From NCBI GenBank assembly GCA_003254885.1, contig QANT01004273.1, positions 1 through 22,573 on the forward strand: a stretch of DNA of 22,573 nt, given 5' to 3'. Origin of the DNA: Purshia tridentata (Eukaryota; Streptophyta; Magnoliopsida; Rosales; Rosaceae). Every line of letters begins with the position of its first letter. Position 1 is the stretch's first letter. This document shows positions 9,811 through 18,854 of this stretch, piece by piece. Made by a program: the position numbers and the translations under genes. Under the pieces are notes generated by a model. It had not been told where the DNA came from and searched no databases. It saw nothing but the letters and a program-made list of their open reading frames with translations.

Positions 9811-10130
9811 CCACGTGCGAAATTTTTTGATTAATGGTTGGGAATTGGATCCCTTTTAGGTTAGAGGATATATGGTTGTGATTAATTCATTTGGAATTTA
9901 TAATTGACTGATTAATTAATTATAAGATGTAAAAAATTTTGTCCTATATATTTTATATGTTTAATTCTCTAACGAGATACACACATAAAATTAAATATAT
10001 GCTGCATCTATAATGAGTAAGTTTTTATTGACCGGCAAAATTTAAGCTATTCTGTAATAAGGGTAAAATTGAGAAGTTTAGAACAAAAGTTTTGGGAAAG
10101 GGGTGGGGTAATGGTTCAAACTAAAGTTTT
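9811..10130 (+). repeat. Second copy of the 600-835 segment
   Basis: Matches 600-835 in order and orientation, with an extra stretch of roughly 100 bases at about 9908-10030. It lies between the divergent TAT-A and INCENP genes, so it may hold distal promoter sequence for either. See the 600-835 entry for the matching blocks. Confidence 0.7.
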
Positions 10131-10330
10131 GGCCCACGACTCAAATTCAATTTCGATCCGGACTGAATTATGTTCATGTGGCTCGAAACAAGGCCCAAGA
10201 CCCAAACTCATTTCCCCCAAAAATTTGAAAATCCAAACCGCGTAAATCGCCATTCAATCTCCACCGTCCTTTCCCCAAACTCCAAACGGTCCAAACCTCT
10301 CTCTCTCTCTGTGGTTCAGTGAACCGATTC
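10131..10330 (+). promoter_or_regulatory. INCENP proximal promoter with site II and MSA-like motifs
   Basis: Two GGCCCA motifs (10131-10136 and 10192-10197) match the site II element (TGGGCC on the other strand) bound by TCP factors in promoters of proliferating-cell genes. TCCAAACGGTCC at 10281-10292 contains the AACGG core of the mitosis-specific activator element recognised by three-repeat MYB proteins, with deviations from the full consensus. A second AACGG lies inside exon 1 near 10464. A CT-rich run at 10300-10311 lies in the presumed 5' leader. No clear TATA box is seen, as is usual for this gene class. The regulatory role is inferred from motif and gene identity. Confidence 0.45.
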
Positions 10331-10345
10331 ATGGCTGAAGTGTGA
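10331..10345 (+). promoter_or_regulatory. Four-codon upstream ORF before INCENP
   Basis: ATG GCT GAA GTG TGA encodes MAEV and stops three bases before the INCENP start codon at 10349. If the transcript starts upstream of 10331, scanning ribosomes meet this ATG first. Its context (TTCATGG) has +4 G but T at -3, so leaky scanning or reinitiation would decide INCENP output. The main ATG was chosen because the encoded N terminus (IEKLFVQIFERK, then PPPWLW) matches the plant INCENP N terminus as I recall it. Confidence 0.6.
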
Positions 10346-10348
10346 AAC

Positions 10349-13300
10349 ATGTCGACGATTGAGAAGCTGTTCGTGCAGATCTTCGAGAGGAAGAAATGGA
10401 TCATCAACCAAGCCAAGCACCAGACCCACCTCTTCGACCAACACCTCGCCTCCAAACTCCTCATTAACGGAATTGACCCTCCTCCCTGGCTTTGGTCCTC
10501 CGACCCCAATGGTACTTTTCCACCTCCAGCTCTATCATTTTGCTTCATTTCTGGCTTTTGGAGGGCATCTTTTGGATTGCATTGTTAATTTTGTTGATTT
10601 TGACTGCAAGTTTCTGTGTTTTTATCCTTAGTAGAAATTACTCTTTTTAGAAGATAAAGAAGCGAAACCTAGGTTCTCAACATTGCATTATGTATTTGTG
10701 TAGTTGCGACCGTCAAGGGTTTCTTAATCCTCTGTTTGGATCCCATAAAATTTCATATTTTGGGCTATATTTGTAATTGGGACGATACACCAACTGATTG
10801 TGAGTCAAAAAGTAACTGAGCATGCCCACACACACACACAAACAGTGCTGTTATGTATGTATGCATGTAGGTACAATCTCCTGGTCACTTTTATTGTTGG
10901 TCAGGGACTTATGTCCAAGGCTTAATTAACAATCTTTCAATTTGTTCATCACAGTGCTGAGCAAACAAGAGCTCGTTTCAGGAATTCCATTCCCTCACAG
11001 ACAGCCTGTGATCCCCTTTACTGGTTGCTATTGCTCGGTTTTTGACAAGCCAGCTGCTACAGCTCACGACGGGGAGATACAAAATGGTTTGTGTGCGGAG
11101 CTTCATGGTTTTCATGAAGGTTTTGATGCAGGAGACAAGGTGCCAGTTTTACCACAGTGCTGCATAAGTAATGCTGGGTGTGCCTCCAATGGTGTTTTTC
11201 AAGACCAGAGAGAAGAGGATCCTAGTGTTACGTCTCCTGAAGATCAGAGGGATGCAAGAATCTCAGACATTCACCATGACCCAGCTCTGTCACTGTCTAG
11301 AGGTGCAGGAGATGAGGTATTGGTTTTGCCACAGTGCCCCATCAGTAATGCTGGATGTGCTTCCAATGGTTTTTCTCAAGATCAGAGAGAAGAGGTTCCT
11401 ACATCTCCCGAAGATCATAGGGATTCAAGAATCTCAAACATTTACCATGACCCAGCTCTATCACTGGTTAGAGTTCAAAGATCCAAATCAAGACAAAGAG
11501 CTCTGGCAATTCGCAACAGTGCCAAGAAAAGCTGTACACAGGATAAGAACAATGTTAATGGTTATGCTGGTGGAACTATTGGGCCTTCTATATTTTCCCT
11601 ACAGTCTGATCATGTTGATGAAATGAATTTGGTCAAACCTTCTGATACAAGTGGTAATACTTGTGAAGTAGAAGATCCCAAATTAGGCGAACTTCGAATT
11701 AAGAAAAAAAGTACTGCCACAGACTCTGGTAGAATTACAAGATCTAGAAGCTCTGGCCAGCAGCACAGTTCTAATGTCAGTGGCTCAGCCTGTATTGTCA
11801 ACAAAAATGGTGGTGCCCTTGCAGATTCTGTTGGCATATCAACACAGCAGTCTAACCATGTAAATCAACCGCTGGAATTGGTTGTTCACTCTTATATCAC
11901 TAATAACAGTTGCCGAGAGAAGGAAGCAAAGGTAGGAAATTACTTTAGCAAGGAGACGGGAGGCAGCATATACTGTGGGAGAACAACAAGATCTAGAAGT
12001 GCTAGTCAAGAAACACATCAAAATAAGGATTCACGCATGATAGAGAGGTTTGAATCTTCACCTGAGGCACAGAGAAGAAGTTTTAGCTCTTCGCCTCAGC
12101 ATAAACGAAGAAAGATTGATGACCTGTCTGCTTCACCCAGCTTGAGAGAAAAGGCTTCTCACAGTGTCAACAGAGATTCTATGGGTGGAAACTTGGGAAG
12201 TAAAGAACATAATCCAAAGGCTGTACTAGAATCTCAAGGCCTTTCAATGTCCTGGGAGGATGTTGTAAAATCAATTCAAAGTGGGAGTCCAGTTGAAGAA
12301 ACACGTCAAAATGAGGATTCCCACATGATAGAGAGGTTTGAATCTTCTCCTAAGGCACAGGTGAAAGAGGTACTCACTAAGGATGTTGTGAAATCAATTG
12401 TCAGTGGGAATCCACTTGAAGAAACACATCAAAATGAGGATTCCCACATGATAGAGAGGTTTGAATCTTCTCCTAAGGCACAGGTGAAAGAGGTACCCAC
12501 TGAGGATGTTGTGAAATCAATTGTCAGTGGGAGTCCAGTTGAAGAAACACATCAAAATGAGGATTCCCACATGACAGAGAGGTTTGAATCTTCTCCTAAG
12601 GCACAGGTGAAAGAGGTACCCACTGAGGATGTTGTGAAATCAATTGTCAGTGGGAGTCCAGTTGAAGAAACACATCAAAATGAGGATTCCCACATGATAG
12701 TGAGGTTTGAATCTTCTCCTAAGGCACAGGTGAAAGATTCCCACATGATAGAGAGGTTTGAATCTTCTCCTAGGGCACAGGTGAAAGAGGTACTCACTAA
12801 GGATGTTGTGAAATCAATTGTCAGTGGGAATCCAGTTGAAGAAACACATCAAAATGAGGATTCCCACATGATAGAGAGGTTTGAATCTTCTCCTAAGGCA
12901 CAGGTGAAAGAGGTACTCACTGAGGATGTTGTGACATCAATTTTCAGTGGGAGTCCAGTTGAAGAAACACATCAAAATGAGGATTCCCACATGACAGAGA
13001 GGTTTGAATCTTCTCCTAAGGCACAGGTGAAAGAGGTACCCACTGAGGATGTTGTGAAATCAATTGTCAGTGGGAGTCCAGTTGAAGAAACACATCAAAA
13101 TGAGGATTCCCACACGATAGTGAGGTTTGAATCTTCTCCTAAGGCACAGGTGAAAGAGGTACCCACTGACGATGTTGTGAAATCAATTGTCAGTGGGAGT
13201 CCAGTTGAAGAAACACATCAAAATGAGGATTCCCACATGATAGAGAGGTTTGAATCTTCACCTAAGGCACATGTGAGAGAGGTACTCACTTTTCCGTTGT

Positions 13301-16300
13301 ACATCTCTCTCTCTCTCCCCCTCTCTCTCAGCTAAGCTATTGTTCTTATATCTATTTTATTCTATATAGTAGCCTTGTTCTATTTTGGGGTTTTCTCTTT
13401 ACTTAATCTGTTATATTACACTTGTCTGCTTATTGCTTTATATGATCTTTTCTGATGCATAGTATTGTGTTTGGCAGGGTGAAATCAGTTCGGAAGCGGG
13501 GGATAGTAGTGTAAATACACCCTTCACTTTTATGCATGAAGAATTAGGAGCATCACTTCTCTCATGTTTGATCAATCAGGCTGCTAGGCATCCTCAAGAT
13601 TGTTTGGTGGAGGAAACACGAGTAGGACATCCAACCAGCATTATTGTTGATGGTGGAAGTCAGTGCATAGAAGAGAACGATGTTTTACTCCCTCTTAAGG
13701 ATAATCTTAGACTAGGAAATGTTGAAGATTTGACTTGTGCTGGAAGACCAATGCAGGAAAACAGATTTGAATTTGGAGGGACCACCAAACTTTCATATTA
13801 TTCAGTTGGTTCTCCACATGGCCAATCGTTGGATTTGGTTGGAGCTGATGATACAATGCCTGAGCTTGAGGGGTTTGTTATAAAACCAGTCGATGAACCA
13901 ACAAGCATTGCTGAAGAGGGAATTAGCTTTGACGAGTTGAACCTTCCAAACACTACAATAGAACGTGCCAGCATACTGGAGCAGCTTTGCAAATCTGCTT
14001 GCATGCAAACTCCCGTAGCATGTTCTTCAGCTTCATATAAGTTGCACAAAATTCCAGATCTATACCAGTCTGTTCCAACTGGGCTTCTAGAGGGTGTGGA
14101 TCTGAGGACCACCCTTCCTATAAATGCTGCCAACCAATTAAAGGATGGTTATAGTTGCTTGAGTGAGGAAGTTGGCCAGGCTTTATATAGAAGTTCCTAT
14201 TCTGACTGCCTATCAAATTGTAGTGGTCAATCTGGTTGGGATATTAAGAAACCTTGTACATCTCCAGTTGGGAAACTCTGGGATAGAAGTGGTTTACTCT
14301 CTAGAAGTTCAGGGAAGCGAGGGAGCATAAACCTAGAGCTTCCCTGCATTGGTGAAGAAAACGAGAATACAGATGAGGTAGCTGATACTTTCGAAGATGG
14401 CATTGTTTCAGAAGTGTTAAATAGTTCTATACAAAGAGTACCACTTGCTGACATTACAGAGAGTCCAAACCCTCCTGCATCAGTTTCTAAAGCCAAGGCC
14501 TATGCTGATAGATTTATTCTAGATTCAGTAAACACTGAATTCAGCTTAACAGGGACTCATAAGAAACAGAAGCTTGGAATCCAAAGCAGCAGTAAGAGAA
14601 GATATAACAATAAGGAGAACCAGAGCATATCCCGAGGAACAAATGATGTTAAGAGGGCCACTGGGTCACTTCGTAACAGGTTCAGTAAGCCAAACTTGTC
14701 TGGAAAAACTAGTTTGAGAAAAGGAGGCCCGAGTTTGTCAGAGCAGGAGCCTAGGCGTAACAATATTGTGTCCAACATGACTTCCTTTATTCCACTCGTG
14801 CAACAGAAACAAGCAGCTGCAGTTGTAACACGTAAATTCTTAATCTTTTTTTAATCATGAAGAACTTTCAATTTGTTTTGTTAAAAAAAGATTCTCCCTT
14901 GTAAGTTTAATAGTAGAATTTTGGATATTGCATTACATTTGCATATTTGATATGAGTTTATTTAGAGTGTGGACCTTAAAGGAATGTGGAAAATTGGGTA
15001 CAGTATGGGTGATGATTTTGTTTTTACTGCATCGGGGAATATTATGTTTGGAGCTGTAAATTAGCTTTGCATGTCTGTGATCATTATGTCAAAGTAAAGG
15101 GCATATTTGAAAGTCCCATGGAATTTGAATTGCCATTATCCTGTCTAAAGGATTTTATAGGTAAATTTATCATGTCCAGAGGAGCTTGACATTGTTATTT
15201 GATTGTATAATTGTGAATGTTTGGTGAACATTCTGGTATCTTTTTCTCCTCTGTTTTTCAAATGACTTGATTCAGTATTTTGAGCTTCTTTTGCTTTCTT
15301 ATAGGGAAGAGGGACATCAAAGTAAAGGCCCTGGAGGCTGCTGAAGCTGCAAAGCGTCTTGCAGAAAAGAAAGAGAATGAGCGTAAGATGAAGAAGGAAG
15401 CCTTGAAGCTTGAGAGATCAAGAATGGAGCAAGAGAATTTGAGGCAGTTGGAGCTGCAGAAGAAAAAGAAGGAAGAAGGGAGGAAGAAAAAAGAGGCTGA
15501 TATGGCAGCAAAGAAGAGACAAAGGGAAGAGGAAGATAGGAAGGAGAAGGAAAGAAAAAGGATGTGTGTTGAAGCGCGGAGACAGCACAGAGAACATGAA
15601 AACAAGTTACCTGCAGAAAAAGAAGATAAAGAAATGAAATGTCAAGCCATTGTGCGATTCTTTATGCTCTGACACATTGAATGATTACAATCTTCTTGCT
15701 ATTTTAGAAATCACATTGAATAGTGGGTTATCTTTTATAGGATGGAAGAGGAAATGGGAGTAAGGAATCTACGGATGAAACAGTGCACAAGAAAATGGAA
15801 GAAGAGTGGGGATATGGCACTTTCAGGAACATTTCAGAGACTGTTCATGGGATTTCCCAGGTTTCAACAAACAATGCCAGAAGAGAAAGTGTTGTCCATG
15901 AAGAGTGCTGCGAGGCCTTGAGTAATTTTGGATATAACGCAGAGGTAAATGTTAATGACTTTATAACAACCAGTTTTCACAACATCATAGGATCTACATG
16001 CATATTATACAGCACAAGTGGCAAATGAACCTATTCCTCTCCCTCTGAAATAACATTTCTACATATGGTGAGTGCTCTTAGTTGTGTAGTTCATACTAGG
16101 GAGGCCTATGATTAAGAACAAATTCTGAGCTTTTGCTGCAGGCTGGAGCAGGGTGATGAGCTGGTAGTTTAGCATGCTTTCTAATCCTGTGTTATTATAG
16201 TTTGCATTGGTCCTTTAAATTAGTTGGTATTTAACTACTCCAAGGCCTCCCCTTTGCGATCTTTATGCCATAATAGATAAGAAGGCTACTTGGCTTATTG

Positions 16301-17017
16301 CAAGGATTTTCTCTTTTGGTAAAACTACTTATAGCTTATTGTAAACTCAAATCTGAACCACCTTTAGACAATTATCTTACACATGAACATCTGCATATTT
16401 TGTGTACATTTACTTTGCCTCTACAGTCTCATGCTGATACTTCCTGTGATCTTCAAGGTATCGAGCAGTTTAGCCAAAGCAATAGAAAATGAGAATTGGG
16501 TTGCCAATACAAGTCAAGAACAGTCATATGAGATCTCTCCATACAAAGAATCAGATGATGAAAACGAAGAAGATGACGATATTATACCAAATAGTAAATT
16601 CATTCCTTCATGGGCAAGGTATGCTTTTCCATATGTAGATGAAATATGGTCTGCAAATTATAGAGCACGTCAATCACTTTGGTAATATGTATCTTGGTGA
16701 AAGGCATAGATTTACCCTTAAGATACTGTTAACTCTGCTTTTGCGCCTCTTAAAATCATTTATTAGTTGGTTCTTGTTTTCTGCAGTAAAAATTGCCTGG
16801 CTCTGGCTGTTTCTTGCCAGAATGGAGAAGACCCAGAGACGATCTTCCCCCCAGAAAGCTTTTGCAGTATATCTGAAGGTATTTTTATGGTTTACAGCCA
16901 TGATCTTATTAGCTATTGCTTTGGCCGTTTGGCTAGTCAGTTTTTATTTAGTGCTGGACTAAAGATCAAATATGCTCATTTGTAGTTCTCTTGCCTCGAA
17001 AGCATCAGCTACAGTAG
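10349..17017 (+). CDS. Plant INCENP (WYRD-like) chromosomal passenger protein, 8 exons, 1559 aa
   Basis: INCENP scaffolds the chromosomal passenger complex; its C-terminal IN-box binds and activates Aurora kinase at centromeres and the division midzone. Exons: 10349-10511, 10955-13281, 13478-14831, 15305-15651, 15741-15944, 16458-16618, 16787-16878, 16986-17017. They total 4680 nt, in phase throughout. Visible parts are the N-terminal IEKLFVQIFERK...PPPWLW block (1-50), a 59-aa tandem duplication (about 113-229), an RSKSRQRALAIRNSAKK motif just after it, TRSRS motifs, 41-aa repeats (502-830), a K/E/R-rich coiled coil or single alpha-helix (about 1287-1397), an acidic SPYKESDDENEEDDD stretch, and the IN-box with FIPSWAS, a TIFPPESFC-like segment and a PRKHQLQ end (about 1510-1559). 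The exon 4 donor (ATT|GTGCGA) is weak, and the exon 6 acceptor (TTCAAG|GTATCG) was chosen for phase over a nearby CTACAG. These two joins are the least certain. Confidence 0.9.
10828..10843. repeat. (CA)n microsatellite in INCENP intron 1
   Basis: A short CA run within intron 1 (10512-10954). The rest of the intron is ordinary T-rich sequence with a normal acceptor at 10954. Confidence 0.85.
11128..11475 (+). repeat. In-frame 59-codon tandem duplication in INCENP exon 2
   Basis: Copy 1 (11128-11304) begins AGDKVPVLPQC and copy 2 (11305 to about 11475) begins AGDEVLVLPQC. Both contain ISNAGCASNG, QDQREE, TSPED, RISxIxHDPALSL and end near S(L/V)R. The offset is 177 bases and copy 2 lacks two codons. 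The copies differ at scattered sites, so this is older than the 41-aa array further on. Each copy brings one SPED phosphosite-like motif. Confidence 0.93.
12010..12072 (+). repeat. Isolated, diverged founder-like copy of the INCENP repeat
   Basis: The stretch encoding ETHQNKDSRMIERFESSPEAQ matches the N-terminal half of the 41-aa repeat but is followed by unrelated RRSFSSSPQHKRRK sequence. It lies 285 bases before the array and probably represents the pre-existing sequence from which half of the unit came. Confidence 0.85.
12295..13281 (+). repeat. Array of 123-bp (41-aa) repeats in INCENP exon 2
   Basis: Units start at 12295, 12418, 12541, 12664 (174 bases, with an extra 51-base partial copy at 12736-12786), 12838, 12961, 13084 and 13207 (partial, cut by the donor at 13281). 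Each unit begins EETHQNEDSHM, continues with RFESSPKAQVKEV and ends DVVKSIVSGSPV or a variant. Variants recur in order, giving a 420-base higher-order period: 12418/12838, 12541/12961 and 12664/13084 are partner units. SSPK and GSP/GNP motifs give two proline-directed phosphosite candidates per unit. Near-identity among units points to recent unequal exchange. Confidence 0.96.
13303..13330. repeat. CT-rich microsatellite in INCENP intron 2
   Basis: TCTCTCTCTCTCTCCCCCTCTCTCTC-type sequence begins about 20 bases after the exon 2 donor at 13282. A pyrimidine tract this close to a donor is unusual and may influence donor choice. Confidence 0.85.
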
Positions 17018-18380
17018 TGGGCACCAAATGAAATTCAACATATTTTTCAGTAAATAAGTGTAAAGCTTTGGGGTCAAGAAGAGGTATGTTTTCTTTTATT
17101 CTCATTTTTCATTCCATGTGGAATGTCAGCTGCACCGTCTACCAAGGTCATCATTGCATGTCACCATGGGAATTCATTTAGGTCTACATTGTGCTGGCAG
17201 TTCCATTGTTATTGAAGCATTCTTTTAAAGAACCTTTTTTTATTTGCCATTGTTCATGTACATATTAATATAGAGCAATTTTCCTCTGAAAGTGCGCCCT
17301 TAGTTACTGCATATCATTGTTAGAGGTTGGTCATCCTTGTCATGAAATAAAGTGATCCTCTGGATAAATTAAAATTCAAGAAAATTTATTTCATTTTCTG
17401 AAAACAACTTGTAATACTTGATTCGTATTCTATGTGGCAGATTTTGTAAGATCATTTTGTGAAGAGTTCTTGAGCAGCTGACAATCCCTTTCCAGCTAAC
17501 CTTTAGCTCAAATGTTGGGGAATAACAGTGATGTACATAGGATTCTCTTGTAATTGTTATCTCAGATATTTTGCAAACTGACTGTAGTACAAGTAACTAC
17601 TGATTCCTGTTTCTTGAGCACTCTACTTTGGAATTCTTAAATAGCTAAGCTTAATTGCTAAATCATAATATGTGCATACTTAACAACTCCAAGCCTTGGA
17701 CAGAATACTTAGCAAATAATTCTTAGAAAGAAGCTAATTGAAAAAAAATATTTTCATTAATTCTATTGATTATATATATTAATAAATATGTTTCAATATC
17801 TATTGCAATCTGGGCAAGTAAATTGAATAAAAAAGGGAATACAAAAAAATGAATATGCTGCAGATAGTAGATATCGCAGTACATAGGAGGCACCTCATCT
17901 TCTCCATCTAACCGCCGATGAAATCAGGACCGCTGATTTGAACTTATGCTGCCGACCTTTAAATCGTGGTGGTTAGGTTGAAATTAACTTATAATGCACT
18001 AATACTTTCCTAATTTTACAAGTCAATTTTTCACAGCTAATATTCCTACACACGCCAACATATTTGAATAGGCAGAAATTGAACTGGAATTATTCTCAAA
18101 CCTAGTAACACTATATTCCGTAGTATATTCAAATCTTGTGTTTTGTTGCTATTATCTCTTGTCAATATTATCATTATGGACCATATTGTGTGTGTGCAAA
18201 TCCTTAGTAATCTAATCCTGCGACTGCATATTTTGATATACAGTTGCTCTGCCCATAACTCTCTTAGCATTACAAAAATATTAAAAAAAAGAAGAATCAC
18301 ATTATTCAAGTAGTAATAAATGTAGGGCATGCTTGCCATAACTATAAAGTAAAAATAGTTAAATGGTAAACAACCATTGC
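17018..18380. other. INCENP 3' untranslated and intergenic region
   Basis: Follows the INCENP stop at 17015-17017. A candidate AATAAA poly(A) signal is at 17346-17351. No further coding exon was found. At 17904-17980 there is an imperfect palindrome containing the perfect inverted repeat AAATCAG/CTGATTT (17921-17939). It might be a transposon end, but no target duplication was found. Confidence 0.5.
17346..17351 (+). terminator. Poly(A) signal candidate for INCENP
   Basis: AATAAA about 330 bases after the stop codon. It is one of several AT-rich candidates, and plant poly(A) signals are degenerate. Confidence 0.35.
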
Positions 18381-18384
18381 AGCC

Positions 18385-18535
18385 ACCTGTAAGTTGAAAA
18401 AAGAGATGCATTTGTTGATCTAAGCAACGAATGTGAATTTCAAATCCTCTTGCACTTGACAAGGCTTATATTTTTGCCCATTGTAAATTTTGATATCATC
18501 ATGGAAAACAGAGTAGTAAATGTTGAAAATAGGCC
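18385..18535 (-). pseudogene. Remnant of an F-box/DUF295 paralogue
   Basis: Minus-strand pieces resemble the middle of the neighbouring F-box gene. FHDDIKIYNGQKY (about 18475-18515) parallels its YDDIIFFNGKIY, and in another frame RGFEIHIRCLDQQMHLFF (about 18400-18455) parallels LGFELHVLCLDKQIMCLHF. At least one frameshift separates them. Neither the F-box nor the C-terminal end is present. It lies about 320 bases beyond the stop of the larger copy, as expected for a decayed tandem duplicate. Confidence 0.72.
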
Positions 18536-18854
18536 TACTCTACTCAAATATGATTTACAAGAAACCTTGACTCATTGCATCAAGTTCCATGGTGACCCAG
18601 ATCGAACTACATTATATCTTCTCAGTTTCCACACTATATATATAGGGATTTTAAAATATGCAGTCACAAAAGTACTAAGGAATACTATAAGGAAGCAATC
18701 AACTTGAGCTCTATGTTAAAAGAATACTAAATTATCCATAATACTGATAACAATGAAAATAGAAAATAATAGCAATAAACACAAGAAACTACTGGTTAAA
18801 TTGCTGAATGATTTGTTGCCACAAAAAAAGAATTGCTGATGGACTTCTTTTGTC

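Noticed and set aside
11171-11626. 151-aa open frame on the plus strand
   Set aside because: Alternative frame inside INCENP exon 2; its apparent repeat is the 59-codon duplication read out of frame.
12295-13281. CRISPR-like array
   Set aside because: Regular repeats, but contiguous and coding, without unique spacers, in a plant nuclear gene.
13798-14133. Minus-strand open frame of 111 aa
   Set aside because: Antisense to INCENP exon 3 with no domain and no splice or promoter context.
15258-15605. 115-aa open frame on the minus strand
   Set aside because: It is antisense to the lysine/glutamate-rich INCENP coiled coil; purine-rich coding DNA leaves the opposite strand open as S/F/L-rich sequence.
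16442-16492. Alternative INCENP exon starting after CTACAG at 16426
   Set aside because: That acceptor reads SHADTSCDLQG and then hits a TGA at 16490-16492 in the incoming phase; the TTCAAG acceptor at 16457 keeps the frame into the IN-box.
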